A DNA stretch of 64,000 nucleotides from Cryptomeria japonica (Eukaryota; Streptophyta; Pinopsida; Cupressales; Cupressaceae), in assembly GCF_030272615.1 (NCBI RefSeq), contig NC_081409.1:613472755-613536754 (forward strand), written 5' to 3'. Under the pieces are notes generated by a model. The model ran no database searches, was not told the DNA's origin, and worked only from the letters and a program-made list of their open reading frames with translations. Positions 11,480-23,103 of this stretch are shown here, piece by piece. Each line of letters opens with the position of its first letter. The stretch's first letter is position 1. A program made the translations under genes and the position numbers.

Positions 11480-12644
11480 AAAGATATTACATCTCAGGGT
11501 GGGTTCATTTCAATTTTCAGGGCTGCATTTGCATATTTCTTTATTGCATTGCATATCTCCATTTCAGAGTGCATCATAGTTGCTTGCATATCACCATTGC
11601 ACAACATATAGTTGCATATCATTATTTATTTATCATATAGTTGCATCAATAAAAACATGATGATTGTCTGAGTTATTCACCTATTTGCACTGAAAGGAAT
11701 GAAGGTTGCCTCATTTCCTAGATACTTGTTCATGAAGTCTTTAGGAGGCCTTTAGTCATTCATCTTCAATGTCACATTGTGATTAAGCTTTATCCTTGGT
11801 TGGGTAGAAGTTTCACTATCAAGTCTTGTTACCCAAAATCTATCAAATGCTATATCTCACACATTAATCAAAAGCTCTAAGTCATTACAGATACCTAGTT
11901 GGTCATGTGGCTAGTGAAAAATTCACTATTTTGCTTCAGCACCATTGTAATTGTCGTACCCAAGTAGGTTTCATTACTTACAAGTTAAGGCAAGAAAAGA
12001 AAAGAAAAAAGTGGTATGCCAATCTCAAGGCAAAACAAAAAAAATGATATATTACTGAAATATCACACATACAAGTGCGACAAAAAAAGCTTGACTATGT
12101 GAACATGCAAGTAAATCCATCAGGGCTATGGATGCTTGTTGGCAATGGAGCAATATTTGAGAGATTACAATGCATAACCTCGTCGGAGCCCTAAAAGCTT
12201 GCTAGCAGTGAGGCTCTATCTAGGTTGCTTTTGAAGTCAGAATAACCTACGTAGCTAGCCACATAGGATTCCAAGGGTCTTTGATGGTTATAAGAGTCAA
12301 AATAAACTCAATTGCACACACATGGGTAAAAGAAGATCAAAGTTTCAAGAATTGATGGAGAATTTTTCTGTGCCTCCATTCATAGATATTGGTTACATAG
12401 TGTGTTAGGTTAGATGGTCTAATTCTTTTGAGAATGGATTGAACTCCTATCTCTGAAACGTTTCACACCTTTAATCCAATTAGTGCATTTCAGAATGAAA
12501 GACACACACACTCATCCTTGTTTGAATAGGAACTGCATTTTTGTCATGTATCTTGCATTAGCATACCTCATATAAAAAATTCATTATCTTCACCGCATTA
12601 TGCATCATCATGTTATCATCATAGGTCTATATACTTGGGGGCAT

Positions 12645-13545
12645 AACTGAAAAAATTCTAAAAAATCATAAAAAGTCCTAAAAAAATTAATCAAAAACAT
12701 TCAGATAAAGTCCTAAAAAAATCAATCAAAAAAATAAAATCATAAAAAGTCCTAAAAAAATAAATAAAAAACATTCACAAAATGTCATGAAAAAATAAAA
12801 AAATCAAAGCAAGAAAGCATGGGTCATCCATTAAATCAAATAAACAACAAGAAAAATCTCAAAGTCTACAATCAAACTGATCACATGTCTTTTTAATCAA
12901 TCAAACTCTATCAAACATCAACATGTCTTATACGAGGAAGGGTACACTCGAAACCAGACAGATCGGTCTTATACGGGGTACTCACTCTTTGAAACCAGAC
13001 ATTCCTATCAATGATCACACAAATTAAAACAACGACATAGATCAGTATGACTGCTGGATTTTGTCCAAGTTAGTCTTATCTTTATAAATTAAAAGCAGGT
13101 CATGCTTCATCAATACCAAAATCATCAAAAAATTCAAAATCAAAAAAAACATTCAGACATCAATCCTGAAAAAGGCACCAAAACATTGAGAAAATGCCTA
13201 AAAAACCTAAACATCGAAAAGCTCCTCAAAATCAAACAAAAACAATCAAAAAAATCAAAATACAAAAACATCAAAAAATTCAAAATCAAACAAATACATC
13301 AACATACCAAAAACATTTGAAAACCATAAAAATACCAAAACATTCAAAAAAAGTCTTGAAAAAATAAAAAAACATCAAAAAACTCAAAATCAAACAAAAA
13401 CAATAAAAAACAATCAAAAACATCAAAATCCCAAAACATCGAATTTTTTTCAAAAATCAAACAAAAATATCAAAAAATTCAAAATCAAACCCTAAACATC
13501 GAAAAGCTCTTAAAAAACAAACTAATAATTGAAAAACATCAAAAG
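12645..13545 (+). repeat. A-rich array with TCCTAAAAAAATC units
   Basis: Degenerate repeats of GTCCTAAAAAAATC and ACATCAAAAAATTC in 60-70% A sequence directly follow CTTGGGGGCATA. The same order (GGGGGCA, then TCCTGAAAAAATC repeats) occurs in Y at 38228-38410. The ORF-like stretch at 13102-13320 (K/Q/N-rich) is a product of this composition. Confidence 0.8.
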
Positions 13546-14595
13546 CTTGCAATAATGTGTCTCGCAAGAATCAAATATCCTAGTAGCTATCCAACAAATA
13601 CTTTGCATGAAGTTCACAAAGGATATACCTATCTTAAACCAAACATCTACAATCAAACTGAACAAGTCTTATCAATCGTCAACTATCCATATCAATGTGA
13701 TCATTATCTTGTCTTAAACAGAAGAGGTTACACTTGAAACTAGACAGATTAGTCTTAAACGGGGTTGACAAATTTTTGAAACCAGACATTATCAAAATCA
13801 CATAAAGCAATCACACAAAGACACAAATATGTATGGTTGTTTCATTTTGTTTTAGTTGGTTTTATATTTTATCAAATTAGCGAAGATCATGTTTCTAGCT
13901 ACTCAAGGATGTTCGAAAAGTGACTAGAGGAGCCGTGATGGGCATGATCCTTTTCTTTGTTTGATGTTTGTGGTTTGAACCAATGAAGTTCTGGGTGATA
14001 GGATCATTCAGCTTGTGAATGACACACATACCTCAACCCCTAGAATAATTTATGGAGGGTTCATTCCTTGTTTGATACATGTTTGTTCTTTGCAATGAGA
14101 TATCTATGCATCTTGGTTCCTCATACCCTGGTGTACAAAGCTTCATTATTACATAATAAGGCTCAAGGATTAAAATGTATTGCACTATGAATAAAGACAA
14201 GAAGACTATTCATCATCATCATATCATTTCATTTTTTGATCTCATCATGCTGATTGTATCAATCAAGATCACTCTCTCATCAAGCATCTTTTCTTCGATC
14301 AACTTGATGATTCTTTCTATCATTCTTTCATCTAACATGGTCTCTCTCATCACTTTATTCCAATATTCTCATCTATGATTCTATCATTTTCTCATTTCAA
14401 CTATTCTATCTATCAATCAATTATTCTATATTATTCATCATATTTTAATCTATCATTTGTCTTATATAGGATTAGTCCTTCTTGAAACTAGACACGATCA
14501 TCTATCATTTGTCTTATACAGGATGTATCCTTCTTGAAACCAGACGTTTTGATCATTTTTGTCTTATACAGGATGTGTCCTTCCTGAAACTAGAC
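12925..14595 (+). repeat. Seven dispersed 35-bp GTCT..AGAC units (U-right)
   Basis: Units are at 12925-12959, 12966-13000, 13711-13745, 13752-13787 (36 bp), 14459-14493, 14511-14545 and 14561-14595. Each starts GTCTTATAC or GTCTTAAAC (GTCTTATAT at 14459) and ends GAAACCAGAC or GAAACTAGAC, with a variable middle. They sit as two pairs spaced exactly 41 bp start to start, and one triplet. Six of seven are exactly 35 bp. Confidence 0.9.
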
Positions 14596-14821
14596 TTTAT
14601 CTTTATCAGATCAATCCTATCAATCTTATCTACAAATCATTCTAACCATTTCTTTTCTCTAATCAAACTCATTCATGTCATAAATTAATCATTCTTCATC
14701 GTTCATCTAACATTCTTCTTCTTTCGAGAGATCATTCATGTCTTCAATGCACAAACAATCTCTCGAGGGGGCATTATACCCTAGTGTCACTGGGGCATAA
14801 TGGGGCATAAATTTTTTATTT

Positions 14822-14865
14822 TATTTGAAACAACATCGTTTGGACATTATCTTAAAGAGGGGAAA
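14822..14865 (+). promoter_or_regulatory. PPT-proximal stem-loop and polypurine tract of U-right
   Basis: TATTTGAAACAACATCG and CATTATCTTAAAG are decayed arms of the stem-loop seen intact at 7664-7698. AAAGAGGGGAAA (14854-14865) directly precedes the LTR start TGTAGACACC. Confidence 0.7.
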
Positions 14866-15999
14866 TGTAGACACCTAAAAAATGTCTTGTTAATTCTACA
14901 CTAATTATTCGTCTAATTAATTAAGTAATTTTTTAATTATTTGATTAAACTAACTATTTCTTCTAATCATCACCCTTCAACACTGCTAATTATTATATTT
15001 CTATTCTCAAATCATTTTAATCAGTTAACCCTATTTCAAATATTAATTATTTAATTAATTGTGACTTATTCCTTAGTTAAATAATCTTTATTATTTAATT
15101 AAGCTCATTTCTAATGTTTAAATAATTTTATTTAAATTAATTAAATTATTCTTCCAAATCCCCAAATTCAAATTTAAAATAATTCCATCTAATTTCATTT
15201 CTCTCAAATCCATATTTCCCCAAATTCGAATTTCACTTCATTTCAATTAATTTCACTTCTTCCAAATTCACATTTCACCAAATCTGAATTTCAGTTAATT
15301 TTATGTGCATTTCAGTATTCAAAAGTCCAAATTGAAAATGAAAATTAAATTAAATTTCAAAATCCTACAACACATGCTAAAATCATAACCAATTGATCAA
15401 ATAAGTTGTCTAATCAGTTAACTCAATTAACTCATCAATCATCCTTTTTAACTCTCAATCACCTTTTTTCTAACTAATCCATCTATTCAGTCTACTAATC
15501 AATCAATCTGCTTATCTGTCCAATCAATTCAGTCTTCTAATCAATCAATCTAGTCAACTAGCTAGTCTATTTAGTCTATTGGTCAATCAATTGAGTTCTC
15601 TCCAATCAATTTTGTTTACAGATCAATCTAATGAGTTAACTGATCAATCTAAATTAGTTATCTATCAATCAATACTTGAGTTCAAATCCTCACCTTCTTT
15701 GTGTTGAAAATCTATAAATTCAACCTCTTTGCTCAATTCATTCTAGAATCACAGTCTTCAAACAATTGTCTAATCTATACAGAAATCCCAATACAATACC
15801 TAAGAGCCACCTATAAGCACAATTCGGAGAAGCACAATGGAAGCCACGATACAGGATGAGGGAGTTTCATTTATTTGAATTTATTCGTATCTTGTGTTAA
15901 CTTCTATTGGTTTATGTTTTAAATTGCTTTGGTAGTTAAGGAATTGGTGATTCGTCCTTATTTCCTATTTCTGCATTAATGATTTTTAAGCATGAAACA
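14866..15999 (+). repeat. U-right 3' LTR
   Basis: It starts TGTAGACACCTAAAAAATG after the polypurine tract and ends AAGCATGAAACA at 15999, 1134 bp. It matches 6520-7654 in reverse and 1-700 directly. There is an AT-rich TTAATTAA-type zone near the 5' end and no reading frame of note. A target-site duplication cannot be tested because the 5' end of the element is rearranged. Confidence 0.9.
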
Positions 16000-16098
16000 A
16001 GCTTTCTCGGGGTTGTTTCTCTTTATTATTTTTTATTAGTAAGCTCTAGACAGTGCACTTGAATGCACGTGCATTCCCCATTGTAATATTTACACATA

Positions 16099-16335
16099 CT
16101 ACTACAGAGTATCATCATATTGTGGGTAGGTTCCCACTGTGGTATTTCCCTTGACCGGGTTTTCTACGTCAAAAATCCATGTGTTATGTGTGTTGTTGAT
16201 ATGGTGTTTATCTTTGCTATTGTTGTTATTGATAAGATCTAAAGTTGAGATTAATTGGTTTAAGTTTGGTGAAAACTGATTCACCCACGCCCCCCCCCCC
16301 CCACTCTCAATTTTCCTGCATTGTTACTGTGAACA
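16099..16335 (+). repeat. Copia-type LTR remnant (R/U5 end)
   Basis: TTGTGGGTAGGTTCCCAC, GTGGTATTTCCCTTGACC and GGGTTTTCTACG followed by ACTGATTCACCC and a C run (about 16290-16304) are the typical tail of plant copia LTRs. The likely end is TGTGAACA at 16335. No partner LTR was found. 16000-16098 is undefined flank. Confidence 0.55.
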
Positions 16336-17457
16336 ATTGTCTAGTAAATGCAACATGTGTAGCAGGTTGGTTGTTTGTTAAAAGACTAGTCCAAAAAGTG
16401 CTTCACATTTTTGTGCATTGATTTATCTATTGTTATGGCTTGGAGGAAATGCTTATAATGTTTGTGCATTGTCTCCATTTAATTTTCAAGTGATGAAGTA
16501 TTTGCAAGTATGTTTGACAATATCTTAAATCATGAGTGTGTTGTCTAGACATTTGGGTATGAAGACCTTTGTATTAGTTTGGTTGCACCAATTTGTTTTA
16601 GCATGTTAATGTGAATGAGTATTTGGGAATGTTGGATGTTCATGAATTATCTTTGTAAGGTCCACACGATAGATGTTAATCTTTTTGGTGTTGCATTGTG
16701 TCTGGAGTTGGTTTCCAAAGTGATTTGTGGTTATCTGGCCTACTTGATCTATTTTATTTCTTGTGTTACACAAATGGGGGGATATGCTATATTTGGAAGT
16801 TTAGATGAGTTATTTTTGGGCCTTGATATGTCTCATGGTGATCTGCATTGAGAAAATTCATTTGAAAGTTATGTTTTTGGGTCGATAGATTATGTGCTAC
16901 ATGTTTCATCCACATATTACCATGTTGCTGACTTTGGAGGATGAGTGTTAGTGTGGTTTATATTTGAATCCATATTAAATTATGTATGAAGATGTTTTAG
17001 GTCCTCTCTATCTCCTAGATTATACCACTTTCACCACAATTATATTTTTATGGTCAACTTGTTGGGGTTATTTGTTATCATTATTCTAGTTGATCTAATA
17101 GAAGTTTTGAGATGATGCAAATGGTATACATAGAAGATCAAATCAAATGCAATAAGTGTGGATTTGTATGGAATGTGGAAGATACAAAATTGAAGTAGCA
17201 AATGTGTGCAGTGTAACTTTGAGCTGAATTGTCAAATGGTTGCTTAAAAAATTGTCTCAAGATAGCTACATTCTAAGGAGATAGTGCTAAAGGCTTATTC
17301 ATTGTAATTCAAAATATTCATGTATCCTACTTTGAGATAGTGAATCTCTTCAGCAAGTCCTTATATCTTGTATCTTTCCCTAGGGTAGTGAGCCTCAACT
17401 AGTCAATTTAGGGAGCAATGTTCTGCCTTAGGTAATGATCCTTAAAAAAAATTTGTA
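16336..17457. other. Unclassified stretch, no gene recognised
   Basis: There is an open frame of 78 codons at 16615-16851 (plus), but its composition and lack of motifs do not support a gene. The sequence from about 17062 (TGTTGGGGTTATTTG) to 17462 may be the first part of the copia-type LTR that ends at 18026. I could not verify its start. Confidence 0.3.
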
Positions 17458-17462
17458 ATATT

Positions 17463-17815
17463 TGTTGACTTGTTGGTTAGCACCTCCTTGGGGACTCATG
17501 ATATGGCTTAACTTCCTCCCATGGATAAGGTCAAATGTCGTGTTTGTATTGGGTGTTGATAGTTCAATATTTTTTCACAACAAAAAATGATTCCAACAAT
17601 TGGCATCAGAGCATTGGGTCACAAGTTCAAGTCTCCTTCAGTCGGTGCTCAAGGTTTAGTCAATGCTAAGAGGGGGAGATTGTTGATTTGGTGGTTAGCA
17701 GCTTCTCGTGGACTCATGACATGGATTAACCACCTCCCATGGATTGGGTTAAATATGGTGTTTATATTGGGCATTGACAATTCGATATTTGGTGCAACAA
17801 CAAAATATTCCAACA
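17463..17815 (+). mobile_element. TRIM (miniature LTR retrotransposon), complete
   Basis: The 5' LTR is 17463-17598 (136 bp, TGTTGACTTG .. TTCCAACA) and the 3' LTR 17681-17815 (135 bp, TGTTGATTTG .. TTCCAACA). The two are clearly similar (both hold GGACTCATGA, CCTCCCATGGAT, TTGGGYRTTGAYA). A primer-binding site TGGCATCAGAGC (17601-17612; initiator-Met type TGGTATCAGAGC with one change) and a polypurine tract AAGAGGGGGAGAT (17668-17680) frame only about 82 bp of internal DNA. A perfect five-base duplication ATATT (17458-17462 and 17816-17820) flanks it. It has no coding capacity, so it depends on copia enzymes. Confidence 0.93.
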
Positions 17816-17820
17816 ATATT

Positions 17821-18026
17821 GTTCATATATTGTGAGATAGATCTCACTATGGTTTTTGCCTCCTTCGGTTTTACACATAAGTTTGGTCTTGTCTTGTGTA
17901 TTGTTGTTCATTACTTTACCTTTCTCTATTATTGGTAAGAATAAGGTTTTGTAACTTGAATTGTGCTAAAAGTTCAATTTTTGTTCAAGACTGATTCACC
18001 CCACTAGTCTTCGAGTGTGTTCAACA
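17821..18026 (+). repeat. Copia-type LTR remnant that received the TRIM (3' end)
   Basis: TTGTGAGATAGATCTCACTATGG, TTTTTGCCTCCTTCGG, TTTTACACATAAG and GACTGATTCACCCCACTAG follow the copia R/U5 pattern, ending GTGTTCAACA at 18026. The TRIM duplication ATATT joins it to the text before 17463, so the TRIM is inserted in this LTR. 18027-18219 shows nothing recognisable. Confidence 0.55.
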
Positions 18027-18219
18027 GATCTTTCTTATCTTTCTAACCATCTATTATTTCCTAGATTTTGAATACGTTATGGTTTTGATCTTGAATTATT
18101 TTCAATGTCTTCTTTTTTATCAAAGGTATAGCATTTTTACTATCATTATTTATCCATTTGATGCAGAGGCAAATTGAATGGGTTAACATCAAATAGAAGA
18201 CATTACAAGGTTGCAAGGC

Positions 18220-18699
18220 CTTCGAGCTTTCAAACTCTTCAAAAACTGAGTTTATGGAACTCCTCAGTGTAGGCAGCCACGTCTATGTCTTTTTTCTTCA
18301 ATTTTTGTATCCTCTTGAACACTTGGACCTCATAATCTGCAGGTAGGAATTGACTCTTCAACTTGTTTACCATTTTGTCCCATGAACTGATCATGGACCT
18401 TTTTTGCTTCACCCTTTCTCCTTGGGTATAGTTCCACCACATCAAGGCAACCCCTTGCAATTTTTTTATAGAAAAATTCACCTTCTTATCCTTTGGCACT
18501 TCCTTGTACTCAAAGTAGTTATTTAGAGAATCAACCCACTCTATCACCTCCTCAACATCCATCTTGCCTCCATGCATTGGAAGATCCATCTTTACATTAG
18601 AATCCTCTCCATTTTTTGACTTCAAATCATTGATAAGCCTTTTTTATTCAAGATCCATATCCTCTTCTTGAGGGATTGCTTGAGAATCTCGCTCTTCAC
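18220..18699 (-). pseudogene. W gag, C-terminal fragment (Ty3/gypsy gag)
   Basis: The minus-strand frame holds a retrotransposon gag domain: EWVDSLNNYFEYKEVP, then MWWNYTQGE, then FLPADYEVQVFKRIQKLK and DVAAYTEEFHKLSF. It closely parallels the Z gag (EALTNHFEYKEIP, TWWNYGQRE). It continues in the same sense from the N-terminal fragment at 55590-55734; the two are separated by Z and share the duplication TTCAC (18695-18699 = 55590-55594). One stop lies near 18645. Homology ends near 18238, so zinc knuckle and pol are missing. Confidence 0.85.
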
Positions 18700-20333
18700 T
18701 GATGAAGAGGCAACAGACTAGAAGGATAACCTTGAACCAACCAGCCTCTAAGGCTCACAAAATCAACCAAAATCCCTAATTACAAATATCCTTACACAAC
18801 ACCAAGTCAACCAATGGATCAATGACACCAAACAACACCTTGGAAGAGCCAAATTCTCCACTGTGTCCACTTACAAACAACTAACACTTCTCAAGTTTTG
18901 TGTGACTACACACACCCTTGCATACATGAGTGGGCTACTACAAGGCTTTAGGGGTTTGAAAGGCCCACTTGACCAATCCCATACAACAACCCTTGGAGGG
19001 GTGTTCTCACATTACCTTAACACAAATGAAATAGGATTTCATGGTTTAGACCCACCGGAACACCAATTTTGTCTCACTTGCCCACAAACAGAATCAGTTG
19101 CAATTAGGCCTCCATTTGAAGGAAATGGGTGATAAATTTTGACACCATGAGGATCTAGGAAAAAAAAAAAAAATTTAGATACCCTTTTGGTAGTTCTTAA
19201 CAATATCTTAGTTTTCGGTACCAGACCAACTTGTAGATATCCCAGCCAATACTGCACTAACAAACCTAAAAGGGCTATTAGACCTATTTGACTGAATGCC
19301 TTCCACAAACTAGTTTGGTTCTCCTAATTGGTGACCATCACTGACCATGAAATTTTATGTCAACCTCAAAATTACTCTTCTACCACATTCAAACCCCTTT
19401 CTAGTGCTCTACCACTCAATTCTCATGCACTGCACTCATCAAACCGGTCTGTCACATAGAGATGCCTGACCTAGGGTTAGTTCTCCATCCTCTTTGCCCT
19501 GTTGTGTCCTCTTAATGTCTTTTAGTACTAACATATGATATAGTGGCCTATCATCTCCTATAACGACAGAGTATTCAATTAAGGATTGATAGGCCAAAAC
19601 CATTATTGTAGTCAAACCCTAGGGGTTTGAGGGTTTTAGGCTACCCAGTAGAGATTTGCTTGTAGAATGGGGAAACGATCACTTCAAGACTATACATTGA
19701 AATAAAAACAAAGGTAAAACAATCTAGTTATAGGAACTATTCCATGAGAATTCTTGCCAAACCACCTTCAGTATGCAATCAACAAAAATTAGACAGTTTT
19801 CTGAGTTTTCAATAGTTTTTGATGCTTCAATTTCCTTTTCAAATCAACCAAATCAACCAACATACACCCTTCAGTGTTTGGGGCCTTTAAAGGTATCTCC
19901 CAAATGACGACAACCTCCTCCAACTATTTTCAAAGCTGAACTAACCGTTGGAGAATCACAAATTACAAAAAAGTGCAAAATTGTCATGACAACAAATTGA
20001 CAATATGACAATTTTTGCACAATTCAACCAACTTAGACTCCTGACTGTCATAGTCCCCCAAAATGATTATATTTTATTTTAAAACATCAAAAATTACTCA
20101 AATAGACTTGTGGTCACTTGATCCCTCAATTTAGAACATTGTGACCCTTATTGACTCAATTTGCTCTACCAGACCCTAGGTGACAATTTGACCCAAACAT
20201 GGACAAACTTGTCACACTCCTAGGAGATTGAATTAAAAAAAGGACCCATAGTTTCTTATTACATTCATCTTAGACTAATAGAAAATCATATTTTTCTTGG
20301 TTCATTTCTTCATAGGTAGGTGCTCCTGCACCA
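18700..20333 (-). repeat. Z 3' LTR
   Basis: 1634 bp, on the plus strand from TGATGAAGAGGC to CTGCACCA. It aligns along its whole length with 53952-55589 with scattered substitutions. Flanked on the low side by TTCAC. The frames at 18863-19308 lie in both LTRs without conservation of the frame and are not genes. Confidence 0.93.
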
Positions 20334-20347
20334 TACTCCCCGAGTGA
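20334..20347 (-). promoter_or_regulatory. Z polypurine tract
   Basis: On the minus strand CTCGGGGAGTA lies directly upstream of the LTR start TGGTGCAGGAGC. It is short but in the right place. Confidence 0.6.
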
Positions 20348-20863
20348 AATTTGTCTCAAGTCCTCTTAGAGACCAACTGCTACAAATCACCACCTTGCTT
20401 TTTGATATCTTCTTCCAGCAGCCATGTGGCTTCTAAGTCGGGAAGGCCCTTCCATTTAAGTAAGTTCTCAAAAATAGGTCTTGTGTCTTGTTTTCTTGGA
20501 TTCCCTACTATCCAAAATTCACTCCATCTTATGCGGCTCCTTAGGTGGTAAGTGCTTTATCCATTCTTCACTTTCCTGAATAGATTCACCTGCACTTTCT
20601 CCTCCAGTAGGACTCCTATACAATGTTATATCAGAAACATTAAATATAGGTGAAATAGAAATATCATCAGGGAGTTCAATTTTTTAAGCATTAGGACCAT
20701 ATTTATCCAAGATTTTACAAGGTCCAATCCTTCTCATCATCAACTTGCTATGGCTTTCCTTGGGTAACCTGTCCTTGCTAAGATGAACCATGACCATGTC
20801 ACCCACTTGGTACTGCACATCTCTCCTTCTCTAATCCACTCTTGCTTTAACCTTTTGACTATT
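20348..20863 (-). pseudogene. Z integrase tail with degenerate chromodomain
   Basis: The minus-strand translation (several stops) contains QVGDMVMVHLSKDRLP, then LMMRRIGPCKILDKYG and IFNVSDITLY, the conserved tail after gypsy integrase. It is followed by EWILDSRESKKTRHKTYF and a decayed segment resembling the chromodomain signature (ending SHMAAGRR where WLLEEDI would be expected). This supports assignment to chromoviruses. Reading frames are broken, so the assignment rests on fragments. Confidence 0.65.
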
Positions 20864-21715
20864 CTATTGTAAGGTATCTCTGACTTGTTGGTGCACCTCT
20901 TTCATAGCCTCTGCAAATTCATCAACATGTCCACTCCTCTTTTCCAGCCTATGGACATATCTTAATTCAAAAACTCCTCTTGGATGACTACCATAAACAA
21001 TCTCAAAAGGACACAGACCTATACTTATGTTAGATAAATCATTATAGGCATATTTTTCTTGAGGTATCACCACATCCCATCTACTTTCATGATCCTTTGT
21101 CAAACATCTAAGAAGATTTCCCAATGACCTATTCAGAACCTTAGTTTGGCCATCAGTCTGAGGGTGATAGGTTGAGCTAAAAGAAAAATTTGTACCCAAC
21201 TTTTTCCACAAGGTTCTCCAAAAATGCCCTACAAACTTGTTGTCCCGGCTAGATACAATACTCAAAGGCAACCCATGGATTCTAACAATCAATCTAAAAA
21301 ACAATCCTGCAATATAGCTAGCATCATTTGTGGTTTTACAAGGAGTAAAGTGGGCCATCTTACTGAACCTGTCTACCATAATAAACACACTATCATCACA
21401 TGTCTTTGTCTTGGGTAATCACATCAAAAAGTCCATACTCAAACTTTCCCATGGTCTACTTGGTATAGGCAAAGATTGGTACAACCCTACATTGGTTGAG
21501 ACCCCCTTTTCTCTCTGACACACAATACAACTCTCCACAAAATTTCTGATATCAATCTGCATCTTTGGCCAAAAGTAAAATCTCCTAACTAGGTCCAAAG
21601 TCTTATTTAGCCCAAAATGACCTCCTAAATCACCACTATGTTTCTCCTTTACTACATTATCCCGCATTGAACACCTCGGGATATATAACTGACACCCCTT
21701 AAACAAAAGACCATC
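20864..21715 (-). pseudogene. Z integrase, broken
   Basis: Two frames make up the domain. The first (21419-21706) has the zinc-binding HHCC (EKHSGDLGGHFG and CIVCQREKG) and WPKMQIDIRNFV, and it ends at SMDFLM with the first catalytic Asp. The second (20864-21388) begins FIMVDRFSKMAHF, has Asp in SSRDNKFVGHFW, HPQTDGQTKVLNRSL and PFEIVYG. The third catalytic residue, Glu in the usual GQTE, is Lys here. The piece between the frames holds a stop. Typical Ty3/gypsy integrase, inactive. Confidence 0.88.
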
Positions 21716-21838
21716 CTGCTAGGTGTAATCAGAATATTCTCCATGAAAATAATTTGCAAACTAACAGCATACCTTATATACCTCCTTGAAATCTTGGTCC
21801 TCTTCATACAATCCTTTGAGTTCTTCAACACCCATACT

Positions 21839-22346
21839 CTATAACTGCACTTCTTGCACTATTAACACCCTCTTGCTTAGAGCATCTGCAACCTTATTGG
21901 CTACCCCTTTCTTATGTTTGATGATGAAGGTGTATGATTGAATACTTTCAACCCATTTCATATGCCTATGACTGAGCTTCTCCTGTCCATTCAAAAAACT
22001 AAGAGCATGATTATAAGTATATACAATAAACTCCTTAGGAAGCAAGTAATGCCTCCACTTTTTCAGAGCTTGTACCATGGCGTACAACTCTAAATCATAT
22101 GAGGAATACTTCCTCTTTGCTTCATTCAATTTTTTATTGAAAAAGGCCACCGGTCTCCCCACTTGTCCCAATACTACTCCTATAGCCAATCCACTTGCAT
22201 CACATTCAATGGTGAAGACCTTACTGAAATCAAGTAATACTAGGACTGGGTACTTGGAAACTTTTTGTTTTAAACACTCAAAACTATTACCTACTTCTTT
22301 GGTCCACACAAAAATTCACCTTACCACTACCCTTGATGGTTTCTAA
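21839..22346 (-). pseudogene. Z RNase H, broken
   Basis: The frame 21839-22309 contains FTIECDASGLAIGVVL (first Asp), SSYDLELYAMVQALKKWRHYL (Glu), YTYNHALSFL (where TDH is usual, so the third acid is Asn) and ANKVADALSKR (last Asp). It follows RT and precedes integrase on the minus strand, the standard gypsy order. Confidence 0.88.
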
Positions 22347-23103
22347 CATAGGTGCCCAAATATCACTATAATTCCTAATAAATTTCCTATAAAATATTGT
22401 CAAACCATGAAAAATTCTTACCTCTCCAGCTGTCTTAGGTGTAGGCCAGTTCAAAATAGCCTCTACCTTGGAAGAATCCATCTTCAAGTCACCCTTAGAG
22501 ATGACAAAGCCTAATTACACCAATTCCTGCTTCATGAAGTCACACTTTTCTAAATTTATCATCAACTTCTGCTCCTGCAGACACGTCAAGACTATCTCCA
22601 AGTGTTTCAAGTGCTCCTCCTTGCTCTTACTGAACACCAATATGTCATCAAGGTAGACTACCACAAACTTTCCTATGAACTCCTGCAACACTTCATTCAT
22701 TAGTCTCATAAAGGTGATAGGAGAATTCGAAAGACCAAAAGGCATCACCAGCCACTCATACAACCCTTCATTGGTTTTAAATGCAGTCTTCCATTCATCC
22801 CCCTCTCTTATCCTTATCTAATGGTACCCACTCTTGAGGTCAATCTTGGAGAAATAGGTACCTCCCCCCAAATAATCCATTATGTCCTCTATCATAGGAA
22901 TAAGAAACCTATATCTAATGGTTATCCTAGTGATAGCCCTAGAATCAGTACAAATCCTCCACTTCCCATTCTTCTTTGGGGCTAAAATAGTAGGTACTGC
23001 ACATGGGCTAAGGCTCTTTCTTACCAACCCTTTATCTAGGAGGTCTTGACTTTGCCTTGCTATCTCTTCATTCTATTGTGGGGTCATTTTATATGCTACC
23101 TTG
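22287..23103 (-). pseudogene. Z reverse transcriptase, broken
   Basis: Minus-strand fragments hold APKKNGKWRICTDSRAI, TYFSKIDLKSGYH (first Asp), [17 protein letters not shown] and [12 protein letters not shown] (YLDD active site), then LGFVISKG and the thumb. Stops replace Gln in GYHQ and elsewhere. At its upstream end (23103) X is inserted; the missing N-terminal part is at 52077-52260 (SLPPIRYISHQIDLIPG). The one-mismatch duplication CCTTG/CCTTT brackets X. Confidence 0.92.

Larger units (their letters stand above)
9209..14865 (+). mobile_element. U-right internal region
   Basis: In order this holds a 5' non-coding segment (9209-9899), the broken U ORF (9900-11479), a non-coding stretch matching the reverse of 702-1371 (11480-12183), CTTGGGGGCATA at about 12633, an A-rich array (12645-13545), seven 35-bp units (12925-14595), CTCGAGGGGGCAT at 14763, a stem-loop and a polypurine tract. 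The 5' LTR and leader are missing: homology starts at the 9208/9209 join. Confidence 0.85.

Noticed and set aside
13102-13320. Lys/Gln/Asn-rich 72-codon frame
   Set aside because: Lies in the A-rich array and reflects its composition.
12925-14595. CRISPR-like look of 35-bp repeats
   Set aside because: Spacing is irregular, middles vary, ends are inverted GTCT/AGAC, and the context is a plant retroelement.
16615-16851. 78-codon plus-strand frame
   Set aside because: No recognisable motif, no second copy; likely chance.
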